From NCBI GenBank assembly GCA_948470605.1, contig CAOKPI010000014.1, positions 1-41,660 of the forward strand: 41,660 bases of DNA, read 5' to 3'. Positions 1 through 8,471 of this stretch are shown piece after piece (within the stretch, counting starts at the first letter, position 1; every line of letters begins with the position of its first letter). A model generated the notes under the pieces. The model was not told the origin of the DNA. It was given only the letters and a program-made list of their open reading frames with translations, and ran no database searches. The DNA comes from an uncultured Clostridium sp. Its GTDB lineage: Bacteria; Bacillota; Clostridia; TANB77; CAG-508. A program made the position numbers and the translations under genes.

Positions 1-120
1 CTGTGCTGTGGTCAATATTCCATTGTCTCCTGTTAGTGTTGCTATACCTACTGCTACTAATATCATTAATACGATTATAGTTAATACTAGTGCTATTAGT
101 GTGATACCTTCATTTTTCAT
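1..120 (-). CDS. type IV pilin-like protein, N-terminal part (runs off the left edge)
   Basis: The minus strand from 120 encodes 40 residues beginning MKNEGITLIALVLTIIVLMI. This is a very short leader ending in Gly, then a long hydrophobic helix, the layout of a class III-signal pilin or pseudopilin cleaved after the Gly by prepilin peptidase. The helix lacks the Glu at mature position 5 that classical type IV pilins have; the GITLIALV variant is common in predicted pilin-like proteins of gut Clostridia. A strong ribosome site (GGGAAGGAA) precedes the ATG. The body of the protein is outside the window, so its role (pilus, competence or secretion) cannot be told. A prepilin peptidase is encoded about 6 kb away (6145-6897). 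Confidence 0.75.
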   Translation of the reverse strand, partial: MKNEGITLIALVLTIIVLMILVAVGIATLTGDNGILTTAQ

Positions 121-329
121 CTAATATTCCTTCCCTTTCTATATTATTTTCTAAAATATAACATATTAATTTTTATTTTTCAAGTTTATTTCCACATATT
201 GTCGTATTTTTTTGTATTTTTTTTCTTTTTTGCTTTGTTATGCTATTTATATATTTTTTATATTTTATAGTATATTTCTTATATTTTTTGAAAAAAATAC
301 AGATACTTGGATTATTTGGGAGGTAAAGA

Positions 330-677
330 ATGAATAAAAATTCCAATAAAAAAATAAATGAAAAAATAATGATTGGAAAAACAATGCAATCTATAAGAAA
401 ATCTTTAGGTCTTACACAAGAACAAGTTGCTGAAAAATTATATTTAGCTCCAAGGTATATTTCTGACATTGAAAGAGACAAAACAAAAGGTAGTATCGAT
501 ACTTTAGTCAAGCTTTGTAATATTTATCACGTTACTCCCACTTTTATTTTAAAAGATTATCTTAATACCACACAATTAGAATTCGATGATAAATTAATTG
601 GATTTACCCATTTAACCAATCCAGAAAAAGAACTTGTTATTAAATTAATAGAATTCATGAATGCTCAAAAAAAATAG
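330..677 (+). CDS. XRE-family helix-turn-helix regulator
   Basis: This 115-aa protein has an HTH_3/Cro-CI domain over about residues 16-70 (MQSIRKSLGLTQEQVAEKL, then APRYISDIERDK, then a third helix through VKLCNIYHVTPTFIL). A basic Asn/Lys-rich N-terminal tail and a short C-terminal helix flank it; there is no sensor or peptidase domain. The ATG at 330 follows GGGAGG at good spacing. It is transcribed away from the pilin gene at the left edge, so it could act on that shared upstream region, but its target is unknown. No phage genes lie beside it. Confidence 0.85.
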   Translation: MNKNSNKKINEKIMIGKTMQSIRKSLGLTQEQVAEKLYLAPRYISDIERDKTKGSIDTLVKLCNIYHVTPTFILKDYLNTTQLEFDDKLIGFTHLTNPEKELVIKLIEFMNAQKK

Positions 678-723
678 AACTGGGACCTAAAATAATTACA
701 CCTTTCACTTGATAAAGTCAAAA

Positions 724-762
724 ATTATGTAATAAACTTTTATTTGATATTTATTACATAAT
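724..762. terminator. perfect inverted repeat downstream of the XRE gene
   Basis: ATTATGTAATAAA and its exact complement TTTATTACATAAT are separated by a 13-nt AT-rich loop. It lies between the convergent XRE gene and the 92-aa gene and probably ends transcription from both sides. No clear T-tract follows, so it could instead be a protein-binding palindrome. Confidence 0.45.
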
Positions 763-780
763 GTTTCAATAGTCTAATTT

Positions 781-1059
781 CTAAAAATAACAACCTTCTA
801 TTATAATTTTGAAAGCTGTTTTAAATCCTAATTTAAATTGTTCCTCTGCCTCTATTGCATCTTTCATATTTCTCATTTCTAAATATTTCTTAAACCCATC
901 AATAGGCAATAATTTTTCCTCTTGTCTTTTTACCAATTTCATTACTCTAATATACTCTTTTGTTATGGGTTGTTGTTCTGCCAGATTAAAATTATTATTA
1001 TATATTTTACCAAGAATATCATCTTCTAAATATTCTTCTAATAAATGACAGCCTTTCAT
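781..1059 (-). CDS. small DUF6809-like protein
   Basis: This 92-aa protein has the pattern of short Clostridia proteins grouped as DUF6809: an N-terminal L-E-x-Y-L...I-Y-x-N segment, a middle VMKLVKRQEEKLLP segment, and a C-terminal F-K-L-G-F-K-x-A-x-K-I-I-I-E helix. It is probably all-alpha and cytoplasmic. The ATG follows AGGAAGGAGATG. The family has no established function that I know of; members often sit near XRE regulators, as here. The family assignment is from memory of its pattern. Confidence 0.6.
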   Translation of the reverse strand: MKGCHLLEEYLEDDILGKIYNNNFNLAEQQPITKEYIRVMKLVKRQEEKLLPIDGFKKYLEMRNMKDAIEAEEQFKLGFKTAFKIIIEGCYF

Positions 1060-1097
1060 AATACATCTCCTTCCTCAATCTTATTGTATTACTTTTG

Positions 1098-1120
1098 CAA
1101 CCTTTTGGGGTTGTTTTTTT
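1098..1120 (+). terminator. orphan terminator-like hairpin (plus strand)
   Basis: CAACC and GGTTG form a short stem followed by seven T on the plus strand. No plus-strand gene directly precedes it, so it may catch read-through from the XRE gene or be fortuitous. Confidence 0.35.
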
Positions 1121-1193
1121 ATGAAAGTTCTTTTTTAGTTCATCAAATCCACTTCATTTTTATTAAAAGATAGCATACAAAAATTTCACCCTA

Positions 1194-1231
1194 CAAAAAA
1201 ACACCACCTAAAAATTTATTAAGTAGTGTTC
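1194..1231 (-). terminator. intrinsic terminator of glyS
   Basis: Read on the minus strand just after the glyS stop: a 9-10 bp stem (AACACTACTT with AGGTGGTGTT, including a G-T pair) followed by a run of T. Confidence 0.8.
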
Positions 1232-1240
1232 TATTATATT

Positions 1241-2623
1241 TTAAAAATCTAATTTTTCTTCTACCCAGTTAGCGACATCATCAATTTTTAATCGAATTTG
1301 CTCCATGGTATCCCTATCTCTTATCGTAACTGTCTCATCTTCTAACGTATCAAAATCCACTGTAACACAATATGGTGTACCAATTTCATCTTCTCTTCTA
1401 TAACGTTTACCAATACTTCCTGTTTCATCATAATCACACATAAATTTCTTAGCAAGTTTTTCATACACTTCGTTTGCTTTTTCTGATAATTTTTTAGAAA
1501 GCGGTAACACGGCTACCTTATATGGTGCTATAGCTGGATGTAAATGTAAAACAGTTCTAGTATCTCCATCTTCTAACTGTTCTTCTTCATAACTATCGCA
1601 TAAAAATGCTAAAGTTACTCTATCTGCTCCTACAGATGGTTCAATACAATATGGTACATATTTTTCCCCTGTTTCTGGGTCCATATAATGAAAATCCTCT
1701 TTTGAAACTTCCATATGACTCTTTAAATCAAAATCTGTTCTATCTGCAATTCCCCATAATTCTCCCCAACCAAATGGGAACGCATATTCAATATCTGTTG
1801 TTCCATTACTGTAATGTGATAATTCTTCTTGTGTATGGTCTCTTAATCTAATATTTTCTTCTGTCATTCCTAAGTCTAATAACCATTGCTTACAAAAATT
1901 CTTCCAATAAGATTGCCATTCAATATCTGTTCCTGGCTTACAAAAAAATTCTAGCTCCATTTGTTCAAATTCACGTGTTCTAAAAGTAAAGTTTCCAGGC
2001 GTAATTTCATTTCTAAAAGCTTTCCCTATTTGTGCAATTCCCATAGGCAACTTTCTTCTTGTGGTTCTCATCACATTTTTAAAATTAACAAAGATTCCTT
2101 GTGCTGTTTCTGGTCTCAAATAAATTTCTGCTTTTGCATCTTCTGTTACTCCTTGAAATGTTTTAAACATCAAATTGAATTTTCTAATATCTGTAAAGTT
2201 GTGTTCTCCACAATTTGGACAATTGATATGATTTTCATCCATAAATTTTATCATTTCTTCATCTGACATACCATCTGCTATCATATCTTTTCCTTGTTCA
2301 TGTGCCCATGTTTCGATTAATTTATCGGCTCTATGTCTTGTTTTACATGCTTTACAATCAATTAGTGGGTCCGAAAAACCTCCCACATGACCGGATACCG
2401 CCCAAGTAGTTGGGTTCATTAAAATTGCTGCATCTAATCCTACATTATATTTGTTTTCTTGTATAAATTTTTTTCTCCATGCTTCTTTTACATTATTTTT
2501 CAATTCCACTCCCAAAGGGCCATAATCCCACGTGTTTGCTAATCCTCCATAGATTTCAGAACCTGGATATATATATCCCCTATTCTTACAAAGTGCTACT
2601 AATGTTTCCATTGATTTTATCAT
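1241..2623 (-). CDS. glyS: glycyl-tRNA synthetase (alpha2 type)
   Basis: This class II synthetase charges tRNA-Gly and is of the single-chain homodimeric type (about 460 aa, usual length). Visible are the N-terminal catalytic segment ([20 protein letters not shown]), the zinc cysteines CKAC near residue 90 and CPNC near 137, motif 2 ([19 protein letters not shown]), motif 3 ([10 protein letters not shown]), and a C-terminal anticodon-binding domain from about [18 protein letters not shown] lies 7 nt before the second ATG (2623), so I prefer that start to the ATG at 2629, which touches the ribosome site. The leader is short and has no T-box. It is monocistronic between its own promoter and terminator. 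It is also relevant to the apparent glycine decoding of CGGN in this window, though nothing here shows a direct link. Confidence 0.97.
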   Translation of the reverse strand: MIKSMETLVALCKNRGYIYPGSEIYGGLANTWDYGPLGVELKNNVKEAWRKKFIQENKYNVGLDAAILMNPTTWAVSGHVGGFSDPLIDCKACKTRHRADKLIETWAHEQGKDMIADGMSDEEMIKFMDENHINCPNCGEHNFTDIRKFNLMFKTFQGVTEDAKAEIYLRPETAQGIFVNFKNVMRTTRRKLPMGIAQIGKAFRNEITPGNFTFRTREFEQMELEFFCKPGTDIEWQSYWKNFCKQWLLDLGMTEENIRLRDHTQEELSHYSNGTTDIEYAFPFGWGELWGIADRTDFDLKSHMEVSKEDFHYMDPETGEKYVPYCIEPSVGADRVTLAFLCDSYEEEQLEDGDTRTVLHLHPAIAPYKVAVLPLSKKLSEKANEVYEKLAKKFMCDYDETGSIGKRYRREDEIGTPYCVTVDFDTLEDETVTIRDRDTMEQIRLKIDDVANWVEEKLDF

Positions 2624-2646
2624 AACCATTCCTCCATTATTTTCAT

Positions 2647-2675
2647 ATATTATATTATCATATAAAAAAAGTCAA
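2647..2675 (-). promoter_or_regulatory. sigma-A-type promoter of glyS
   Basis: Minus strand: TTGACT, 17-nt spacer, TAATAT, ending about 20 nt before the glyS start. It is divergent from the tRNA-Trp promoter. Confidence 0.7.
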
Positions 2676-2693
2676 TAATTTTTGCTAAAATTA

Positions 2694-2722
2694 TTGCTAA
2701 AATATTTCTTTTGTGCTAATAT
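2694..2722 (+). promoter_or_regulatory. sigma-A-type promoter of tRNA-Trp
   Basis: Plus strand: TTGCTA, 17-nt spacer, TAATAT, ending 20 nt before the mature tRNA 5' end. Confidence 0.65.
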
Positions 2723-2742
2723 AGTAATTAGCTTTTATTTTT

Positions 2743-2817
2743 AGGGGTATAGTGTTAATGGTAGCACATCGGTCTCCAAAACCGCCTGTGAGGGTTCGAA
2801 TCCTTCTACCCCTGCCA
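2743..2817 (+). tRNA. tRNA-Trp (anticodon CCA)
   Basis: The 75-nt cloverleaf has a 7-bp acceptor stem (AGGGGTA with TACCCCT), discriminator G and an encoded CCA end. The D arm is GTGT/GCAC, the anticodon loop is CTCCAAA (CCA at 34-36), and the T arm contains GGTTCGAATCC. The outermost anticodon-stem pair is a T-C mismatch. CCA reads UGG only, so the sequence gives no sign of UGA reassignment. The M23 peptidase gene follows 43 nt downstream on the same strand and may be co-transcribed. Confidence 0.96.
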
Positions 2818-2860
2818 TATTTATTTTATATCTATATTTTTATTCTTAATTTAATTCGAG

Positions 2861-3456
2861 GTGATTTTCATTTTTAAAAATTTTAAATACTTTTATCGAT
2901 TTCTTTTTATAGTATCTTTTTTTATTATTGTTATTTTTATTCCAATTTTCAAATCTAATAATTTGTCTTATTCTCATAACAACGATTCTGAAATTTTAGA
3001 TTTTAATCCAAATGGATTCGTATGGCCAATTCCTGGCTATACCAAAATAAGCTCTGCCTTTGGAAAACGAACTTCTCCTACTAGTCGGTGCCTCTTCTTC
3101 TCATTCTGGAGTAGATATTCCTGCCCCTCCTGGAAGCAAATTGATTGCTGTACATGATGGCGAAATTACCTTTCGAGAGTTTCTTGGTGCTGGTGGTTAT
3201 ACCATAACACTTTCCTTTGATAACTACAAAGTAAGTTATTGCCATTGTGACCCTAATTGGATTGTATCTGTGGGAGACAAAATTAAACAAGGACAAGTTA
3301 TTGGCTGTGTTGGTCCTAAAATTGTTTATGGTGTGAAAGGAAACCAATATCATGATGCACAAGGTAATCCTACTAATGGAGCTACAACTCGGTCCACATC
3401 TTCATTTGGGGATTCGTATTGATGGTAAATATGTAAATCCTTTAAATTATTTTTAA
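2861..3456 (+). CDS. M23 metallopeptidase, reading frame needs two +1 shifts, both at CGG
   Basis: This is a membrane-anchored LytM-type murein endopeptidase (about 197 aa), with a TM helix near residues 10-30 and an extracellular peptidase domain. The frame breaks twice. At 3086-3088, 0-frame CGG follows SPTS; skipping its C gives GASSSHSGVDIPAP, with the zinc ligands of H-x3-D. At 3390-3392, CGG follows NGATT; skipping its C gives GPHLHLGI, the catalytic H-x-H motif, and the protein then ends in NPLNYF and TAA at 3456. Neither single frame contains a whole active site. The open frame begins at GTG 2861, but GAGGTGA is better placed for the ATT codon at 2870, so the start is uncertain. A pseudogene is possible, but see the same pattern in three other genes. 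Confidence 0.8.
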
Positions 3457-3468
3457 TAGATACTGAAA

Positions 3469-3684
3469 TGTGCCAACAGGGGCGTCCCTTTTTGTCACAC
3501 ATATTATTTTTTCTAAAAAGGTTATTCTATTTTTTAGGAAGCAACAATTAGGGGGGACCGACAAGGTTACCAACTGTTACGTTAGTTACAGTTGGTCCGC
3601 AGTTGGGAGTTGCAAATAAAAAATAGAATAACCTTTTTTATTAAGTATTTAAATGTGACAAAAAGGGACACCCCTGTTGGCACA
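3469..3684. repeat. palindromic repeat family, copy A (long form)
   Basis: The outer arms pair almost perfectly (TGTGCCAACAGGGG at the left, CCCCTGTTGGCACA at the right, continuing through a CCCTTTTTGTCACA segment). The inner arms pair AAAAAGGTTATTCTATTTTT with its complement. The centre carries GCAAC/GTTGC, the conserved GGGGGGACCGACAA, a CCAACTG hairpin and GCAGTTGGGA. It lies between two convergent genes. Confidence 0.85.
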
Positions 3685-3718
3685 AAAAAATGTTGCAAGG
3701 GAAATCCCAAGCAACACA

Positions 3719-4180
3719 TTACATATCATCATCCTCGTCACAGCCTTGACATCCATGACAGCTACCTGAACATCCTTTGCCATCCTCTCCTTCTGTATCT
3801 CCTGACCAATCTAGTTCTATAATATTTTGGCATTCTGGACAAGCAATTTCTGTTTTATTTTCATCTACATCAATAATAAACTCATAATCACAATATGGAC
3901 AAACGATTTCAAAATCAAATCCATCTTCTGTATAAATATCTTTTTCAATATTATCAATCACTTGTTGCATTTGACTGATTTTTGAACTAAGTTTATTTTG
4001 TGTAGCTTCTAATTTATCCATTTCCTCCTTTTTATAGTCCATAATATAATCCATTTGGTCTAACACAACATCCAAAAAAGAAGCAAATCTTCCTCTTACG
4101 TATTCTAAGTCTTCTTTATTTTTTATATTTTTTTCTATGTCATCTAAAAAACTTTTGTATTCGTTTTTTAATGTTCCCAT
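3719..4180 (-). CDS. CD1247-type zinc-ribbon protein
   Basis: About 153 aa from the ATG at 4180, which follows AAAGGTGATTACAAA; the frame is open further upstream but without a ribosome site. Residues about 1-80 are a charged coiled-coil helix (SFLDDIEKNIKNKEDLEYV onwards). A zinc ribbon follows with CPYC and CPEC knuckles, then an acidic tail with GCSGSCHGCQGCDEDDD, which could bind further metal. The pattern matches the conserved Clostridia family annotated as CD1247 N-terminal-domain proteins, of unknown function. It starts 16 nt after the efp stop and is probably co-transcribed with it, which hints at a translation- or growth-linked role. Confidence 0.75.
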   Translation of the reverse strand: MGTLKNEYKSFLDDIEKNIKNKEDLEYVRGRFASFLDVVLDQMDYIMDYKKEEMDKLEATQNKLSSKISQMQQVIDNIEKDIYTEDGFDFEIVCPYCDYEFIIDVDENKTEIACPECQNIIELDWSGDTEGEDGKGCSGSCHGCQGCDEDDDM

Positions 4181-4196
4181 TTTGTAATCACCTTTC

Positions 4197-4763
4197 CTAT
4201 ATTCTTTCCATGTATTCACATGTTCTGGTATCGATTTTTAAAATATCACCGATATTAACAAACAATGGAACTTGAATTTCTAAACCAGTTTCTAATTTTG
4301 CTGGTTTTCCTGATGTGGTCGTAGTATTACCACTAAATCCTGGTTCTGTGTATGTAACTTCTAACTCTACAAATGTTGGTGGTTCTACTGCAAATGTATT
4401 TCCTTTGTAAGAAAGCATCGTTACTTCCATATTTTCTTTTAAGTATTTTAAACAATCTCCTAATTGTTCTTCATTTAATGGCATTTGGTCATAGGTTTCA
4501 TTATCCATGAAATAATATAAACCTCCATCATTGTATAAGTATTGCATTACTTTCTTTTCAATTTCTGCTGCTGGAAATTTATCAGATGGATTAAAAGTCT
4601 TTTCTAAAGTTGCTCCTGTAATTACATTTTTTAATTTTGTTCTTACAAATGCTGACCCCTTTCCTGGTTTTACATGTTGGAATTCTACAATTCGATACAC
4701 ATTTCCTTCCATCTCAAAAGTTGTTCCATTTCTAAAATCTCCTGCTGAATATACGGCTGCCAT
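4197..4763 (-). CDS. efp: translation elongation factor P
   Basis: EF-P rescues ribosomes stalled on polyproline by entering the E site. This copy is 188 aa, the normal length, with three beta-barrel domains: the KOW-like N domain ([20 protein letters not shown]), the loop [17 protein letters not shown] carrying the usually modified Lys near residue 32, and OB domains ending [14 protein letters not shown]. The start is the ATG at 4763 ([10 protein letters not shown]) because GAGGAGA lies 7 nt upstream; the frame is open to 4781. It has its own promoter and heads a two-gene unit with the CD1247-type gene. Confidence 0.97.
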   Translation of the reverse strand: MAAVYSAGDFRNGTTFEMEGNVYRIVEFQHVKPGKGSAFVRTKLKNVITGATLEKTFNPSDKFPAAEIEKKVMQYLYNDGGLYYFMDNETYDQMPLNEEQLGDCLKYLKENMEVTMLSYKGNTFAVEPPTFVELEVTYTEPGFSGNTTTTSGKPAKLETGLEIQVPLFVNIGDILKIDTRTCEYMERI

Positions 4764-4811
4764 AATCATTTCTCCTCTCAATTTTCATTTATTTGTCAAT
4801 TAATAGTTCTT

Positions 4812-4840
4812 ATTTTACTACATATTTTCTGAAAAATCAA
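4812..4840 (-). promoter_or_regulatory. sigma-A-type promoter of efp
   Basis: Minus strand: TTGATT, 17-nt spacer, TAAAAT, ending about 50 nt before the efp start. Confidence 0.6.
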
Positions 4841-4897
4841 GTATTATACCATATCATTAATTAATTCCCTATTTTCAGTTATTAAATGTATTGTCAA

Positions 4898-5015
4898 AAT
4901 TTATTCTATTTTTTATAAAGTAATAAATCGTGGGGACCGACAAGGTTACCAACTGTTACTTTAGTTACAGTTGGTCCGTAGTTGGGAATTACTTTAGAAA
5001 AAATATGAATAAATT
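4898..5015. repeat. palindromic repeat family, copy B (short form)
   Basis: The arms AATTTATTCTATTTTTTATA and its near complement close on GTAAT/ATTAC. The core has TGGGGACCGACAAGG, a CCAACTGTTAC hairpin and GTAGTTGGGA. The core is nearly identical to copy A, but the long outer arms are missing. Confidence 0.85.
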
Positions 5016-5059
5016 GTTCACTACTTATTTTAGCTGTAAATTGTAACCAATCTATTTAC

Positions 5060-6119
5060 TTATATTATAATATAATTTTTCTCAGATTTGGTTAAATTTA
5101 TACAACCAAATTTTGTAATTTGTGTCGTATCTTCAATTCTCACTCCAAATTTCTCTGGTATATAAATTCCTGGTTCATTTGTAACCACCATATTCTCTCG
5201 TAATGGCATATCAGAATGATAATTAACATATGGTTCTTCATGAATCTCCATACCCACTCCGTGACCCAAACTATGTATTAAATCATAGCCATGTAATTTA
5301 AAATCATTTTCCACCATTTTAGTAAGTAATCTTGTATTAGCCCCATCTTTATATTGTTCCTGTGTTTGAATCTGATTTTTTAATACTAAATCATAAACTG
5401 GTTTCACTTCTTCTAGTATTTCTCCTACAAAAATAGTTCTAGTCATGTCAGAACAATAACCATTCACCTTGCATCCCATGTCAATTGTAATAATATCTTT
5501 TGCTTGTATCTTTCGATTGGTTGGCACAGCATGTGGCTTGGATGTATTTTCTCCGAGAAGCTACAATTGTTTCAAAGGCCAATCCATCCGTTCTTTGTTT
5601 GTAATATTCCTCAATTTCATCTGCTATTTTCTTTTCTGTCATACCTGGTTTAATATAGGATAGTAGATACTTAAAACAATTATCCGTTATCTCACATGCC
5701 TTTTCAATGTTTTTTATCTCTTCTTCATCCTTTATCATTCGTTGCTTTTCTATCATATGTTCGGTTTCCACGAAATTATGAATTCTAAATTTCCTAATAT
5801 ATTCTTTATACTTAGCATAAGAAATATCATATTCTTCAAATCCTACATTCTCACAAAACAAGAAAAAATTTTCATAATCTTCTTTTGATACATCATGAAC
5901 ATTATACACAATAATTTCGTCAAATAATGTTAGTGTGCTATGTACTTGTTCAATATATCTAGCATCTGTAATATAAATGTTTTCTTTTCTCGTTAAAAGT
6001 AATATCCCCTCTGCCTCAATATTTGTTAAATAATGTATATTAACAGGATTCGTTAATATTAATCCTTGTAAATCTAAACTTGACATTTTATTTCTCAGCC
6101 ATTGTAACTTAGTATTCAT
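5060..6119 (-). CDS. M24 Xaa-Pro aminopeptidase, with one +1 shift at CGG
   Basis: This cytoplasmic metallopeptidase removes N-terminal residues ahead of proline; about 352 aa, normal for the PepQ/YqhT type. The N part (from ATG 6119, with AGGGGAG 5 nt upstream) is a creatinase-like domain from NTKLQWLRNKMSSLDLQG to AFETIVAS. At 5553-5555 the 0-frame codon is CGG, and skipping its C continues as GENTSKPHAVPTNRKIQ, the usual ASGxNxxxPH stretch. The metal ligands are all after the shift: IDMGCKVNGYCSDMTRT (two Asp), GHGVGMEIHEEP, TNEPGIYIPEKFGVRIEDT. The gene overlaps no neighbour but starts 26 nt after the prepilin peptidase stop, so probably the same operon. In most relatives this gene precedes efp; here copy B of the repeat separates them. 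Confidence 0.88.
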
Positions 6120-6144
6120 ATTATCTCCCCTTTCGTGTACAAAT

Positions 6145-6897
6145 TTATGCATGGTACATGCCTAATGTAAATATCTGCATTAAAATGATTTTTATTTGTT
6201 CAAAAGGTACATACATACTAATAAAAGTAGCTATTACAATAAAAGGTCCAAATGGTATGTATTCATCTGATTTCTTTATCTTAGTTAGCAATAAAACGAT
6301 ACTAAGTACCGCTCCTATTAAGAAGGATAGCAGTGTGATAATAATGATATTAGATAATCCAAAAAATAGACCTAATCCAGCCATTAGTTTAACATCGCCA
6401 AATCCCATAGCTTCTTTTCCATAGAAAAATCCTCCTAATAAAGTAATGAATAAGAAGATTCCCCCTCCTGCTAACATTCCTAATAACATATTAATGGTAA
6501 TGGCTACATTGGACAAGCCATATAGAAAAGCAAATAAAAATCCAATTTCGAATATGGTTAAATTTAATCGGTTTGGTATAATTTGTAGTTTAAAATCAAT
6601 GACAAATGCGGATAACAACATGGGTGTTAAAATCAAAAATTTGATTAAATCTAAATTGGCAATTATGGTATTCTCGATACCAAAAGTATAGATTAGCGTT
6701 GCATATATTACTGCTGTTAATAACATTAAGATATAATTCGGTCTAAATTTTATCCTATATTCACTTATTATATCTTTTGAAATGACACTTTTATATTCTG
6801 GCAATCTTTTATTCGCCCAGTCTGTTAATTGTCCGATTACTAGTCCTATGATACCTACTACTACATAATAGGCAATATGTACATCATTAAAATACAT
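6145..6897 (-). CDS. prepilin peptidase (A24), cysteine-free variant
   Basis: This 250-aa polytopic membrane aspartyl protease cleaves leader peptides of type IV pilin-like proteins. The two catalytic Asp are in DFKLQIIPN and GFGDVKLMAGLGLFFG. The N-terminal cytoplasmic region (GQLTDWANKRLPEYKS) keeps the G-x-x-x-x-x-x-x-x-RLP pattern of full-length enzymes, but the four Cys of the zinc-binding methyltransferase part are absent, so N-methylation is doubtful. A perfect ribosome site (GAAGGAG) lies 8 nt before the ATG, 4 nt after the yqeG stop. The pilin-like gene at the left edge is a plausible substrate. Confidence 0.88.
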   Translation of the reverse strand: MYFNDVHIAYYVVVGIIGLVIGQLTDWANKRLPEYKSVISKDIISEYRIKFRPNYILMLLTAVIYATLIYTFGIENTIIANLDLIKFLILTPMLLSAFVIDFKLQIIPNRLNLTIFEIGFLFAFLYGLSNVAITINMLLGMLAGGGIFLFITLLGGFFYGKEAMGFGDVKLMAGLGLFFGLSNIIIITLLSFLIGAVLSIVLLLTKIKKSDEYIPFGPFIVIATFISMYVPFEQIKIILMQIFTLGMYHA

Positions 6898-6901
6898 TTT
6901 A

Positions 6902-7399
6902 TTACTCCTTCATTTTCTGCTTATACTTATTTTTAATTGTATTCTCTAAGGGCCTTTTCCATGCTGTATACCAGAAATCTTTTTTATCTACTGGCTCTAC
7001 TAAAATTGTGAACATATGGCAACGATTCCCCCCCATGATGTCTGTAAAAATCTGGTCTCCTACAACTCCTATATTTTCTGATTTTTCCTTTACTATTTTT
7101 TGTACTTTTAAAAATCCAGTTCTAAATGGTTTTTTGGCTAAATTTTGATAAGGTATTCCTAATCTTTCTGCTACTTCTTGTACTTTTTCTTTATGATTCG
7201 TATTGGATAATATATATAATTTAATGCCTTCTTCTTTCATCTTTTCTGCCCAATGAACTACACTTTCTTCCATTTTCCTATTATAATCTATTAGTGTATT
7301 GTCAACATCTAAAATTAACGCTTTTATTTTATGTTCTTTTAAAAATTCTATTGTAATTTGTTGTACTTTGTCGAAATGGGCATTTGGATATACTATCAT
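6902..7399 (-). CDS. yqeG: YqeG-family HAD phosphatase
   Basis: This is a HAD subfamily IIIA phosphatase of 165 aa, the usual family length. Motif I is LILDVDNTLIDYN (DxD nucleophile and acid), motif II is LSNTN, the motif III Lys lies in KKPFRTGF, and motif IV is VGDQIFTDIMGGNRC. YqeG is conserved in Firmicutes, often beside yqeH and aroE; its substrate is not firmly known. GGAGGAAAAA precedes the ATG. It heads an apparent operon yqeG, prepilin peptidase, M24 peptidase. Confidence 0.92.
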   Translation of the reverse strand: MIVYPNAHFDKVQQITIEFLKEHKIKALILDVDNTLIDYNRKMEESVVHWAEKMKEEGIKLYILSNTNHKEKVQEVAERLGIPYQNLAKKPFRTGFLKVQKIVKEKSENIGVVGDQIFTDIMGGNRCHMFTILVEPVDKKDFWYTAWKRPLENTIKNKYKQKMKE

Positions 7400-7475
7400 T
7401 TTTTCCTCCGTTCGTCGAAATATTAAGTATATCTTATCAATTTGCTAGTAGTTTGTCAAGAGCCAAAATGTTCGT

Positions 7476-7695
7476 ACTGGTTCCGAGAGTGAATGAGGAC
7501 GACTTAAACTAAATTATGTTTTTATTTAAAAGTTTATTCTATTTTTTATGCAGTAACAATTCGTGGGGACCAACAAACTTACAGTCTGTTATGCAATTAC
7601 AGACTGGCAGATAGTTGGGAGTTACAAATAAAAAATAGAATAAACTTATTAAAATTTAATATTGAAAGTCGTCCCCATTCACTCTCGGAACTAGT
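7476..7695. repeat. palindromic repeat family, copy C (long form)
   Basis: This fills most of the 307-bp gap between yqeG and the SleB gene. The outer arms ACTGGTTCCGAGAGTGAATG and CATTCACTCTCGGAACTAGT pair with few mismatches but are unrelated in sequence to the outer arms of copies A and F. The inner arms (AGTTTATTCTATTTTTTAT) and core (TGGGGACCAACAAA, CAGTCTG hairpin, ATAGTTGGGAGTTAC) match the family. Nothing else is seen in the gap. Confidence 0.85.
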
Positions 7696-7706
7696 GGAGA
7701 CATTTT

Positions 7707-8396
7707 CTATTTGCAAAATCTATGCCTACCAATCGTTACTGTCATTGGTCTTGACCATATCCATTTATTCGTAGCCGTAGCAGGATTAAAATAATAGATT
7801 GCCCCATAACTAGGGTCCCAACCATTTAGAGCATCTTGAGCTGCTTTCTTGGCATCTGAATTGGGTGATAAATTAATTTGTCCGTCTCTTACAGCATCAA
7901 ATGCTCCTGATGCATAAATGACTCCTGATATACTATTAGGAAAGGAACTGCTTTTTACTCGGTTCATAACTACTGCTCCTACTGCTACTTGTCCCGTATA
8001 TGGTTCCCCTCTTGCTTCTCCATATATAAGTCTTGCTAACAAATTGACATTACTTGAATTACTTGAACTTGAGCCAGAAGATGAACTTGAACCATAAATC
8101 CCCATTGCTTTTAAGGTTGCAGGTCCTGCGATTCCATCTACTGTTAATCCATTTTTTCTTTGAAAGTATTTAACAGCATTTAGCGTTTGTGTTCCATAAA
8201 TGCCATCTATGTTTCCATTATAATATCCCCATCTTTTCAACTTAGTTTGTATTTGGGTTACTTCATTTCCTCTTGAACCATATTTTGATAAAGCTTCTAC
8301 AGAATTATTTTGAAAAAATAGGATACCCACAGTAATAAAAATTGCTAAAAATGCAATCATACCTATAATTATCCTATTCTTATTTTTTTTCAACAT
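7707..8396 (-). CDS. SleB-type spore cortex or cell wall hydrolase
   Basis: 229 aa: an N-terminal TM or signal helix (residues about 7-30), a peptidoglycan-binding_1 domain (about 36-96, SRGNEVTQIQTKLKRWGYYN to VDGIAGPATLKAMG), a Ser-rich linker, then a Hydrolase_2 domain from NLLARLIYGEARGE with the catalytic Glu in GEARGE and VGAVVMNRV. It ends IGRHRFCK. This is the domain order of SleB and CwlJ-like lytic transglycosylases that degrade the spore cortex on germination. AAGGTGAT precedes the ATG. No ypeB lies beside it, so a vegetative or sporangial role remains possible. Confidence 0.9.
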   Translation of the reverse strand: MLKKNKNRIIIGMIAFLAIFITVGILFFQNNSVEALSKYGSRGNEVTQIQTKLKRWGYYNGNIDGIYGTQTLNAVKYFQRKNGLTVDGIAGPATLKAMGIYGSSSSSGSSSSNSSNVNLLARLIYGEARGEPYTGQVAVGAVVMNRVKSSSFPNSISGVIYASGAFDAVRDGQINLSPNSDAKKAAQDALNGWDPSYGAIYYFNPATATNKWIWSRPMTVTIGRHRFCK

Positions 8397-8471
8397 AAAA
8401 TCACCTTAATTATAAAATTTTCTTTTTACTATTTTTATCATTAAAGTAATTTATTATACATTTTTGGAAAT

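Noticed and set aside
330..1059. Prophage remnant suggested by the XRE regulator and small protein
   Set aside because: No integrase, structural genes or attachment repeats are present, and the flanks are housekeeping genes.
2391..2402. CCG triplets inside glyS as ordinary in-frame CGG arginine codons
   Set aside because: They fall across codon boundaries (GCG GTA TCC GGT). The same held for every other CCG checked in minus-strand genes, where the pattern was ACG GAN, GCG GNN, TCG GNN or NNC GGN.
2624..2646. T-box riboswitch ahead of glyS
   Set aside because: The leader between the promoter and the start is only about 20 nt; there is no space for a T-box.
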